Below the pieces are notes generated by a model, which did no database searches, was not told where the DNA came from, and saw nothing but the letters and a program-made list of their open reading frames with translations. Both the position numbers and the translations under genes were made by a program. From Fragilariopsis cylindrus CCMP1102 (lineage: Eukaryota > Bacillariophyta > Bacillariophyceae > Bacillariales > Bacillariaceae), in contig FMBT01000391.1 of NCBI GenBank assembly GCA_900095095.1, positions 91,522 through 155,521 of the forward strand: DNA of 64,000 nt, read 5' to 3'. Positions 33,314-43,506 of this stretch are shown piece after piece; position 1 is the first letter of the stretch, and every line of letters begins with the position of its first letter.

Positions 33314-36300
33314 TTAAACAGCGACAATTTTATAATTCCTCCAAAGTAAAAACATACCAAGCAACATCAAGACAAGCCCTGGAATAATAAGTAGATTCAA
33401 TAAGTTACGGATACTAATAAGACCCATTGCCGTAATAAATAGATCACCCACAGCACGTCCACCTGTTCCTACTAAGGTTGCTAATAACCCAGAATTGAAT
33501 GTACCAACTGCTAATGCAGATGGGACTTTCATTAGAATAAAAGAAAAGATTCGGGGGACAAATTTTTTTGAATGACGATGGTTTAGGTAGATGCTTCACA
33601 ACGTATTGACTTGATGACGTCGTCATGTTACAACATAATATGATATACTTTGCACTTACCGCATTTACTCATTAATGACGCTACAAAAGATTCGCATGCT
33701 TCTACACCAGAAAATGCGATCAATGATCCAGCTATGTACTGGTAAGGACCGACCGACCATACTAAATCTTCATTATATGTATCACTTGAATCTATATCAG
33801 CTAAATCAGTAAAGTCGACCATTAAGAACATGCCGGCGCTTGTGATACCCATGAACCACATGGCGAGATAACGATCTTCACGGAATTGAGATAAATACCC
33901 AGCAAAGATTGAAACGGGGATAACAATTAATCCATTGACTAAATGTAAGACACCAACATTTCGTATCGACCAGGCGTAACGATTTTTGTTATCACAGATG
34001 TAGAGCCAACAATACTCTGTATGTTTTTGGAAAGAAAGAAATATGGTCAGGGGATGATGAGAGATAAATCATAGAACACAAAATATTTATCACAAAATAT
34101 TCCTACTAACGTCCCCCTCTCCCTCACTACAAAACTTACCTCTAATGCGATCCGTTTCATAAATATCAATACCATACATAATGCCGTGGCACGTGTCATA
34201 TGTTTCATACAATATAACGGACTATGTTTCGATGGTGATGACGATGATGAACCATCGATAGTATTAAATGATCCAACAGAAATATCGTCATCATTATCTT
34301 CATCCGCAAAAGAATCCATTGTGTCAGTTGGACGTAATGCTTCCAACGAAGGACCGTTGTCTTCTTCTACCTTCCTTGATTTAGCTTTCATCGCCACCGC
34401 ATCACGTTGTTCACGTTGTTTTAATTCATCCAATCCAGAACGATTCGGTTCACGGAAAGTAATTGCTATTAAAATTGAATAAATGAACCACTGTGATATT
34501 TCATTTCGTGGTAGTATGCATTTATTTTGAAATCGAAAAGAAGATACAAGACGGTAATGTTAAAAGGAAGGTCAGAATCAGTCATTTCTTCTTCTTTTAT
34601 AGTTCACTGTGCGTGCGTGCGTCACGATACAACATACAACATGTACTTACCAATATTGCCATAAGAAATCCTGGTCCTGTCATACCATTGAATGTTTGTT
34701 CTCTATCAGTTACAAATGGTATAGAAAATTGAAATTCTGGTATCATATCTAATAAAATAGCAATTCCAGGTCCGGAGGCTGCACCTAATGCAGTTGTTAA
34801 TGCGAACGCTGCACTCGACATAGTACGAAGTTTAAAGGGTGTTGCATCCGCCACATACCGTCGATTAATTATACGTGGTGCACCAAAGCCACTAATGGCC
34901 CGGCCAATTAAACACATTTGCATACTTTCATAACTGTATGCGACACCATATAATGTATTACCAATGACCATTAATGTACCAGCAAATAATATTGGTTGCT
35001 TGTAGGATGCATTCGTCCATACCGAATATCCCACAGCACTTAATAATGCAAACCATGGTGCCATTCCCATCATAATACCAGACATTGCATCACTGGATCC
35101 TAATGCATTTGCATAATATGCGGAACTTGGTTCAATTATATATGTATTCATCATAAATAAATAACATGATAATAAATTTAATATTAATGGCCATACATTA
35201 GCTGGATCCATTTCACCTATTGACGATGATGATGATGATGATGGATCATCTTGTTTCTGATTATTATTATTATCTTCTTCTTGCCATAATGCTAATAATT
35301 TCATTTCTTTTTTAAATCCAGAATGTACATTTGATAAGAATTTTGGTTCCATTGATATACCCATTTGATTTGTACCCATTGTATAATAATATCGTAATGT
35401 TTGTATAAATTGATCTCTTTTATTACTACCTGTTAAGAATTTAGTTTGTTGTTTGTACGATGTTTTATCTAAGATGCTTTCTAATATATCAGCACGTTTA
35501 CGAAATTCATTGTTGTTGTTGTTGTTGTTGCTGGTGGTGTCTTTCGTTAGTGTTGTTGTGGTTGTCGTCCAATAAGAAGACATTGTCATCATTTTATCTT
35601 GAAGTGGCTCAAGGAAATCCATTAATGATGGAATATTATTCATATTTTTAGAAAAAGAAGAAGAATCATTATTAACATCCACAGTAATCATTGATGAAAT
35701 AGAAATTCCTACTGATACTGATGATCCACCATCAGCACCAGAACCTGCTGTAGTATCTTGTTGCTGTTGCTCTTCATCAAATAATTCCCATTCGGATAAG
35801 AATATTGATCCAGTATTATCATACATACGTACATGTGCATTGTATCGTAATAATAATTGTCGTAATACACATATATTAACCACTAAGAATCCGTACAAAT
35901 CAAGAATCATTGTTTCTTCTTTATCCTCTTGTGGGGGTTGTTGTTGATCTCGTTGTTGTTGTTGCTGAAGATCTGATTCTATTTCTGATTCGGACTGTAA
36001 CAATAATAACAACTGCCATTGAGATTGAAACCAAATACATGCCTTTTTTAATTCCTTTTGAAGAAGTAATTTAAATTCATCATGTTCTAGTTTAGATAAA
36101 TGTTCTTCTTTAGTAGTAGTACCGCCGTCGAATGATATTGGAAAATTTTCAATTATACCACCCCTACCACAACCACCAATGCCAATATCACATCCGATAA
36201 TATTGTTATTGTTATTGTTATTGTTATTGTTGTTGTTGTTGTCTTGGAGTGTAGAATATCCAAAATCATCATCCTGCTGATCACTGTCACCACCACCACC

Positions 36301-36435
36301 ACCACTTCTACATTGTAATTTACGTCGACGTTTACCAAATAAACGTAATTGTTCTTTTAAATTGGAATAATTGATATAATATATATTCCATTCGAATACT
36401 TGTGCACGTTGTAAATATATATCAAATGATTTCAT
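33314..36435 (-). CDS. SPX-MFS phosphate transporter (vacuolar VPT/PHT5-like), four exons
   Basis: Exons 36435-34651, 34490-34140, 34014-33660 and 33525-33314 (all minus) join with GT-AG introns of 160, 125 and 134 bp to give 2703 nt, 900 residues. Donors are all GTAAGT. Residues 1-35 (MKSFDIYLQRAQVFEW, then YINYSNLKEQL) are the SPX start, a sensor of inositol pyrophosphates. The SPX region is expanded by Asn, Gln and Ser inserts. From about 400 a major facilitator domain follows: NVWPLILNLLSCYLFMMN, GMAPWFALLSAVGYS, the family loop GRAISGFGAPRIINRRYVAD, then WFIYSILIAITFREPNRSG across the first splice site. C-terminal helices include LAVGTFNSGLLATLVGT. SPX-MFS proteins move phosphate into the vacuole and are typically controlled by P status. 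It shares a 661-bp divergent promoter with the reductase gene. Confidence 0.9.
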
Positions 36436-36488
36436 AATGCAGTATGCTTTTTATTAATTTCTTCTTCTACTTCTATCCTATCCTATTG

Positions 36489-36519
<31 letters not shown>

Positions 36520-37096
36520 GACGATGCATCATGCATTGTTGGTGAAACAAAAACACATCTTTTTTCAAAAACAAAACGCATAACGTTAAATTTACATAGT
36601 ACATAGCGATCGATCGTTGAGTGATTGGGTTTTATTTAAGGGGGAACGTGCCTAAATAATTTTATAATTTTAAAAATTAGGAGTTCATCGGAACGCATAA
36701 CTTACTTCCGCCGTGCATCGGATACTATTTTTGAAAGTGTTCGACTCACTCGACTCGAATCACTATTCAACGCTTTTTGTGATGTGAAAATTCCGTAAGA
36801 TTTATAGCTTGCGTAAAATCCGGTTCACGGAGGAAGTCGTAAAGAATCTCGGCGATATAAAAAGGGTTTTTTAGAAAACAAAATCGAAGTGGGACTTAAT
36901 TAAACTTCGTGCACGCAGATCCCATCGGCAACGCGTGTCAATCATGATGGAATTGAATTCATTGTGTATGCGTTGTCAATTAAAATCGAAATGAAGAAAT
37001 GCTACTACTTCCTTTTTGAACGACAGTACATCACGTTGAAAGAATTATCATAAATTCGCAAGACAACAATTACAACAACAACAACAACTACAAATC
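36436..37096. promoter_or_regulatory. Divergent promoter between SPX-MFS and reductase genes
   Basis: 661 bp. A (TTG)n run at about 36488-36520 lies just upstream of the transporter start, ACAACAACAACAACA precedes the reductase ATG. No known regulatory motif can be assigned with confidence. Confidence 0.4.
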
Positions 37097-37981
37097 TTGA
37101 TGAAACTACACGTATCGTCGTTTCTCGCATTATTATTATTGTTATCGATAACTTTGTTTATGCTCTCCTCTATCGTAGATAATTACGGATTTCGTCTAAT
37201 GTCAACTGTTGCAGCTGTATTTGCTACCGAAGTGCCTTGGTATACAGGTGTTCCTACCAAGCTCCTGAATAAGACCACATTAATTGCTGCCTCCACAGAT
37301 CATTTACCAGTATATACGCTCACTTTTGAGATTCCGAAAAATGCCACGTTTACAGGACGAGCGAAACCACATTCCGAGGTACGAATTGATATGGGTGATG
37401 TTGTGAAGATGGTAATACCAAATTACAAACCAAAATCATATTCTATGAGTGCCTTGCGAGACGACGAATTTGATATCACATTGAAAGTCTACCCGAATGG
37501 TCGAGCAAGTGGTTTCCTCGACCGATTACAGATTGGTGAGGAAATGAATACGTTCGGTATATCCGCCAACAGATCTCGACAAAAAGGTGAATACGTCGGG
37601 ATTGTAGCATATGGCGTTGGCATAACCGAGGGTCTACCCATCGCGAAGGCTGAATTGGAAAAGGGGGATGCGAAGCGTGTTGTTTTATTGTGGGCCTCTC
37701 GAACATTCGATGATACCTTTTGGAATGAGGATATTGCGTCATTGATGAAACAATATCCAAATACATTTAAAATGGTCCATATTCTATCTCGAGAAAAGCG
37801 TGATGGGTGTTTGCATGGTCGTGTCAATCCCGAGGTGTTGCAACATGTCTTCCAGCCAACGGATAGTGAAGATGCACGTTTTCTTTCGGTGGGAACAAAA
37901 GAAATGATGCGAATGACAGATGGGTATTTCGCATCAAATAGTTTCCACATGCCAAAGCATCATTTGATTCCAAAGATGTGA
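37097..37981 (+). CDS. Membrane-anchored FAD/NAD(P)H oxidoreductase (cytochrome b5 reductase/FNR fold)
   Basis: Complete, 294 residues, intronless. Residues 7-28 are a hydrophobic signal peptide or anchor. The FAD domain has KPKSYSMS (111-118), the counterpart of the RxYS/T flavin motif, and GRASGFLDRL (135-144), matching the G-x-x-S loop that holds the pyrophosphate. The NAD(P) domain starts AYGVGITEGLPIAKAEL (171-187), a variant of the GGTGITP motif where Gly-Gly-Thr is Tyr-Gly-Val, and ends RFLSVGTKEMM, the usual GP-P-M region without its proline. The order is that of cytochrome b5 reductases; acceptor unknown. The altered pyridine-nucleotide loop may change cofactor affinity. Confidence 0.75.
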   Translation: MMKLHVSSFLALLLLLSITLFMLSSIVDNYGFRLMSTVAAVFATEVPWYTGVPTKLLNKTTLIAASTDHLPVYTLTFEIPKNATFTGRAKPHSEVRIDMGDVVKMVIPNYKPKSYSMSALRDDEFDITLKVYPNGRASGFLDRLQIGEEMNTFGISANRSRQKGEYVGIVAYGVGITEGLPIAKAELEKGDAKRVVLLWASRTFDDTFWNEDIASLMKQYPNTFKMVHILSREKRDGCLHGRVNPEVLQHVFQPTDSEDARFLSVGTKEMMRMTDGYFASNSFHMPKHHLIPKM

Positions 37982-38566
37982 TGAATATGAGAAAGATAGA
38001 TGTCCAATATCGTATCTGTTGTATACCATACTATTATGCCAAAAGCATCATTATTTGATTCATTCCAAGGATGGATCCATCAAGCTTGAGTACTTATTAT
38101 GCTAGTAAGTGATTGTTCATAGTAGTGACTTTATTATGTAGTATGTTGTAACTAGCTCTTTCCATAAATACATTACAGTAGCTATTATGCCACAAGAGGG
38201 GAGACTACAGCCTGGCCTTAAATACTGTTCTGTAGCACTGTAGTCGAGTGAGTCAATGCTGAATCCAGTCGTACTTCAAAATCTGAAAAACAGTCTGGCC
38301 TTCTCTCGTGCACACTGACGTATTTGTACAGTGTACTGTACGTACTACCTCTTTTTTTCTGATCTGATCTGATCTGATCCGATCTGATGTGATGATGTGT
38401 TTGATGTGTTGTTCTGTCCTCCCTGTTACGACGGATTGCAGTTCTAGTAGTTGTAGTACAGTAGACGAGGGACGATTGCTATCAATGCTTGTACAAATTT
38501 ACTTTGTACAAATTTACTTAATTCTTTAATAGCAGGTAGTACTACGACAACAAACAATAACGAAAG
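37982..38566. other. Intergenic, promoter of trigger-factor-like gene
   Basis: 585 bp. A GATCT/GATCC tandem run at about 38358-38388 and a short direct repeat of ACAAATTTACTT (about 38492-38518). No gene. Confidence 0.5.
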
Positions 38567-39355
38567 ATGATGAACAGCCTTATCCTAACTGTTCTCCTAC
38601 TGGGATGCGCTGCTACCTTTAGTTTACTAGATCCTGTCGCCGCTTTTGTTGTTACATCATCGTCGTTGTCGTTGTCGTCGTCGTCATCGTCGTCGTCATT
38701 ATTGACGAGTCGACTTCATGCTGAAGCCAAAGCAACAACAGTCGAATTAAAACCAGAACCTGAAGGTGGTAAAGAAATAACATCAGTAAAAACAATGACC
38801 GGTTCTCGTATGAAAGATATGGGTGAAGCTACAGGATTAACAGGTGTTCGTAATAAGGGCGAAGAAGATGCTAATGAGACTGTATATAAATTTTGGTTAA
38901 AAGCTCGTGTAGAAGGTCCATTAATAAAAGAACTGCATTCAACTGTCCTAAAGGATAGTGCAAAGAAAGCAAATTTTCCAGGGTTTCGGAAAGGACAAGT
39001 TCCACCATTTGCAATGCCACAAATCAAAGGTTTTGCTGTACAGGAAGGTGTTATTCGAACATGTCAGTCTGCAGTTGATGCGTATGGATTAAAATCAGTA
39101 AATGGTATTGATGGTGAAGTTGAAGTATTAGAAGATATACCTGAAATTGCTAAAGTATATAAATTACCTGGAAATGAAGGAATTGAATTTACTGCCTATT
39201 TTAATGCAATATATGATCCTGCATACGCAGAGCAACTTAAACAAAAAGTAGTGAGAGGAGGAGAAGGAGTAGTCAATAGTGATAGTGATGCATCAGTTAT
39301 CGACGTCGAACCTACTACGACTACTACTGCGTCGGCAGAAGAAACAACAGCATAA
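38567..39355 (+). CDS. Plastid-targeted trigger-factor ribosome-binding-domain protein
   Basis: 262 residues, intronless. Residues 1-26 are a signal peptide ending LDPVAAF, followed by a Ser-rich stretch: the bipartite presequence of diatom plastid proteins, with a phenylalanine at the expected cleavage site. From about 105 the mature part matches the N-terminal (ribosome-binding/tail) domain of trigger factor, including FPGFRKGQVPPFA (137-149), the GFRxGxxP signature that contacts the ribosome. The protein ends after this domain with an acidic Thr/Glu tail; the PPIase and the C-terminal chaperone arms of bacterial trigger factor (about 430 residues) are absent. Inferred: binds plastid ribosomes near the exit tunnel, or is a stand-alone chaperone. 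Confidence 0.82.
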   Translation: MMNSLILTVLLLGCAATFSLLDPVAAFVVTSSSLSLSSSSSSSSLLTSRLHAEAKATTVELKPEPEGGKEITSVKTMTGSRMKDMGEATGLTGVRNKGEEDANETVYKFWLKARVEGPLIKELHSTVLKDSAKKANFPGFRKGQVPPFAMPQIKGFAVQEGVIRTCQSAVDAYGLKSVNGIDGEVEVLEDIPEIAKVYKLPGNEGIEFTAYFNAIYDPAYAEQLKQKVVRGGEGVVNSDSDASVIDVEPTTTTTASAEETTA

Positions 39356-40401
39356 AATAAAGTGGCATCGAAGTACATAATGGATCGTAATTTATGAAAA
39401 AATCAAATAATAGTAAAAATGATAATATAAATATTTAATTTTACTTTATCTAATTTAATTTAACCTTCTAATAATAGCAACGACAAAGCAGTACATTAGT
39501 GTTATCGGTCAATTGCCGTTGTCATTGTCATTGTCTTTGTATTCCTTTATTTTAGTTTTAGTCTGGATATTAGATAATATCCCCGACTCTGGTCCTCAGC
39601 CACCTGCCATCAATACGAATGATGACTCCGGTACATTCCCTCTCAGATTCCTAAGGACGATGACGCTATAGTACTGTAATTCTACTCAAGAAACTGGTAT
39701 GTCTCAAGATACACAAAATGAAATCCGTAGGCTTCAATAAGCCAACCTAACCAACATGACTGTCAGTCTCGCAGCAGTCCTAAAACAAGAATGACTAAAC
39801 TGGTGCGTATTGTAATGACTATGCTAGGGTTTTATGCTGTATTCAAAATGGACATCAAGACTTCTAACGCTATAGTATGTTACTTGCTAGACTAGTACTG
39901 TATCATCATTCATTACAGATTGAAGAAGATAGTCATGATTAATTATATTGTCTTTAATGGAATATCTACGTGAAGATACATAAGAACATGAACCAAGAGT
40001 AATATATAGTGTTGAAATGATGAAATAATTGAAGTCGAGGATCGATTGCGATCGTAAGGTTAGTGATGATACGATACACACACAAACGAAAGTAATATGC
40101 GATTCATACGAATCAATCATGCGAAATCAATACAGTAATCAAAAACACAACAACAAATAAACGACGTATAACTAGTACAATGATCTTCTCCACATGAAGG
40201 AAGTATCACGTCATATGCTATTAATATACCATAAGAAAACAAAGTATAGAATAGTAATAAGAGTAATACTAGCATCAAGCCAGGCTAGGGAATGGCAGAC
40301 AAGCTTCGAAAACAGACCATGTATCAGTTACTTCTATTGGACTAACGACGTCAAAAATAAAATAATATTTATATAGTTTATGTAGATAATATTTTGCAAA
40401 C
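39356..40401. other. Convergent intergenic region
   Basis: 1.05 kb between the 3' ends of the trigger-factor-like gene (+) and the TPR gene (-). AT-rich at the left; no gene, repeat or RNA recognised. Confidence 0.55.
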
Positions 40402-41689
40402 TTATTTGTCTATTGAACTCTTTTTTTTTATGCCGCTGCGGCGTACCTTGATACCGTTGTTGATGGCAGAAATGATGTTGCAACAAACCTCTATATGCAC
40501 ACGTCCAATAGAATTGGAGGTAACCTTCCCCCCTATCACCATTTACTTGTCTTCTCTGATTTAGATTGGCAACAGTAGATCGTAATTGACGATAGCATCG
40601 TTGAGACTGAATGGAGTCGTTTAAAAGAAAATGTACCTGCGCCAAATTATTGATACACGCCAGAACGATTCTTGGTGAAAACCAAGTCGACTTGGAAACT
40701 GAGATTAGGATCATATAACAATAGTGCACCTTTCTCCGATGGCTTCTCCTCTCTGAATTGCTCATCTTCTAGTATTATCGCTGCATTTGATCGAATCTTT
40801 TCTAAATTCATTGTGAGCTCATACAGTCGTCCTGCACGATTGAAGAATATTGTTGAATCAACCTTGAATCATCGCTCGTATCGAACAATGATAATTCGTA
40901 ACCACGTTGGTGATGAGCTAACGCTAAATTGAAAGCGTAACTTGTTAAAATAAATCCGAGAAATCTTTCTTTTTCTTCTCTTGGGTTGCTACAGTCGTAG
41001 TCGTCGTTCTTGCCGTGATTTGCTTCTTCTTCTTCTACTTCCCATGCAAAGGACAATGTCAGAGGTAATTCTTCGATAGGTGGAATACGGATCAGATCAT
41101 GATAGGCAGTCCAATTACAACTACTGGTGGTATGATAGAGGTATTGCTCTGGCAAACTAACGAAGAAGTCATCCACGTTGATACTTCTTTTCAATCTCAG
41201 TTGCTGTCTTAAAGAAAGTGAAGACAGATCAAAATTGACTGTAGAAGAAGAAGAAGGAGACAACGCAGAAACTGATCGCACAAGATGAGATGGTTGATGT
41301 TGATCAATAGTTCCAGTTGTACCAGAAGGGACGAGAGATCTACTACTACTTCTAAAATTCTTCTTTGTTACGAGATCTAAATGGGTTTTGAAAGCGACGG
41401 TAAACAATTTGATGGCCTCAACGGTATTATTCGATTCCATACAATAAATCCCAGCATGATTCAACGCTATTGATTTTCTTATCAAATTCGAATTATTGTT
41501 AGTTTCGGTAGTAGTAGTAGCCTCAGTTAGGTTCATATTTACTTCGTGATCACAAGTAATGCATAGTGTTTGATTGATTGATTCAAGTGTTGGATGATTT
41601 GAATTCGTTATCAACATTAGTACTTCAATAGCGATTAAATGAATCAATATCGAGAAAAAGTTATGTCCGCGTTGATTTCTACCTTTCAC
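40402..41689 (-). CDS. Diatom-type TPR-family protein, two frame breaks
   Basis: Three minus-strand frames in order form one protein of about 420 residues. 41689-40808: hydrophobic start, then RKSIALNHAGIYCMESNN and VEAIKLFTVAFKTHL (a TPR pair), later FILTSYAFNLALAHHQRG. Next frame: FFNRAGRLYELTMNLEK. Last frame: IVLACINNLAQVHFLLND and SQRCYRQLRSTV, ending INNGIKVRRSGIK before TAA at 40402-40404. This order, N-terminal AIKLxTxAFKTH pair then ALAHHxxG, LYELxM and INNLxQVH, is a TPR family that is multi-copy in diatoms. The first break is repaired by one A in an AA run near 40855; the second lies near 40670. Either a recently damaged copy or assembly error; function unknown. Confidence 0.6.
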
Positions 41690-42005
41690 CGCCTAGTGCT
41701 GTTCCTATTAGTGCTGGTCCAAGTTCTGTTCTGTTCTGTTCTGTTCCGAGCCTTAAGCCTAGTCAATCACCACAAGTTTCCAGCTTTTAGGGTTTTAAAA
41801 TCAACAACGTATAAATATACCTTTTTTTCGCTTCTCTTTCTTCTTCTGGTTCTGTTCCTAGTCAGTCCCGCATGTCTGTCTGGAAAGAAGATCTTCGCGC
41901 TCTTTTAAAGAGATTATTACACGTCACACGCACAGATATACAGGAACGTTACCAGTACTGTAGTAAATGAAGACATGCATTGCTGACTATTGCTTCCGAC
42001 ATTTT
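41690..42005. promoter_or_regulatory. Upstream region of the TPR gene
   Basis: 316 bp. A short GTTCT tandem run at about 41725-41748. No other feature seen. Confidence 0.35.
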
Positions 42006-42342
42006 GACCTTAAGTATGTCATCTTAGAAATCGGTTTAACCGCGTGCGCTTTTGGAATGGCGCTTTCGCAATATAGAGTAAAATACATTAGACCTTAAGT
42101 ATGTCATAATAGAAATCGGTTTAACCGCGTGCGCTTTTGGAATGGCGCTTTCGCAATATAGAGTAGAATACATTAGACCTTAAGTATGTCATAATAGAAA
42201 TCGGTTTAACCGCGTGCGCTTTTGAAATGGCGCTTTCGCAATATAGAGTAGAATACATTAGACCTTAAGTATGTCATAATAGAAATCGGTTTAACCGCGT
42301 GCCTTTTGGAATGGCGCTTTCGCAATATAGAGTAAAATACAT
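42006..42342. repeat. 85-bp tandem repeat, four copies
   Basis: Copies start at 42006, 42091, 42176 and 42261, each beginning GACCTTAAGTATGTCAT and containing CGGTTTAACCGCGTGCGC. The first three are full length; the fourth lacks a few bases. Copies are almost identical, so expansion is recent. Confidence 0.92.
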
Positions 42343-42391
42343 ATACATAATATACATATATTATTATGAGTGCTTTAGTACAGTACGTCTA

Positions 42392-42722
42392 CTGGGACAA
42401 CAACAAAATCAGGATGCAGTTTTGCGAATAACTCCGATTTTTTTTAATTATCTAAGAATATTATTCAATTCCATTTTTTCTTATACAATTTAATTACGGT
42501 GTAAAAAAAAGATATAATGATAAGTAAGTACCGGAGTAATTACGATAAAAAATGTTCCTCTGGGACAACAACAAAATCAGGATGCAGTTTTGCGAATAAC
42601 TCCGATTTTTTTAATTATCTAAGAATATTATTCAATTCCATTTTTTCTTGAACAATTTAATTACGGTGTAAAAGAAAAAAATATAATGATAAGTAAGTAC
42701 CGGAGTAATTACGATAAAAAAT
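42392..42722. repeat. ~162-bp tandem duplication (period 168)
   Basis: Both copies run from CTGGGACAACAACAAAATC to GGAGTAATTACGATAAAAAA. They differ mainly in T- and A-run lengths. Separated by a few bases (TTCCT). AT-rich and non-coding. Confidence 0.9.
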
Positions 42723-42806
42723 GAGGCATTATTATGATTTACGAAATTTTGGTCGTCATTAATACAGCACCTCTCATCACCACAACTCCCAAAGAATCGT
42801 TTCTTT

Positions 42807-42935
42807 CATGACCACGTCGACGTCAAAAATTCATAGCCACACAGCACCTCTCATTATGTCAACACATGACCACGTCGACGCCAGTGCCCGAAGATTCGTT
42901 TCTACCCATCATGTCAACACATGACCACGTCGACG
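42807..42935 (+). promoter_or_regulatory. Three copies of CATGACCACGTCGACG
   Basis: Copies at 42807, 42865 and 42920 (spacing 58 and 55 bp), about 570-700 bp before the surface-protein ATG. The last two sit in a longer repeat that includes GTGCCCGAAGA. The ACGTCGACGT core is palindromic and contains an ACGT centre of the kind bound by bZIP factors; binding is inferred. Confidence 0.4.
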
Positions 42936-43506
42936 CCGGTGCCCGAAGAATCGTTTCTATCAGGTAAAAATTCACAGCAACACAGCAGCTGCCTCAACAG
43001 AAAGTTAAACACGCTCAAAATCAGATAACTTTACGTCAAAGTACATGTAATTGAGAAATAAAGGTTTTACATTACAATATAAATCGGAAAGGTATAAATT
43101 CCCATAAAAATAAAAGAATTAACTTTCATCGTTTTATTTTTTAATCTGCCTACCGCCGTACAAACCGCTGTACGAATTGTCCCAAAAGCTTATTGCTGTT
43201 TTTTGGTAAGTTGTCTTGGGGGGTTAGAATCCGACGAGTCTAGTCAAGTCTAGTCTTGATCGAATCAAGGCGTTGTATATGTCGTCTTCCCACCATTGTT
43301 AAACTTTTTCCCTTCGAAAAATAATCGACAATCGGCTGATCTATACATCCAATTATACTTCTTTCTATTGTACCCTCTGATTTATTCTTCATCCTTTCTA
43401 TTTACGTCCATTGTGCAAATATGTTTCTCACATTATTGTTCAATTCAATTTTTCCTCATCTTCCCATCTTCTGTGTTCCTATAACATTACAAAAGAAGTT
43501 GTCATT

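Noticed and set aside
42006-42342. CRISPR-like array (85-bp units)
   Set aside because: Units are contiguous and near identical with no variable spacers; this is a plain tandem repeat in a eukaryotic genome.
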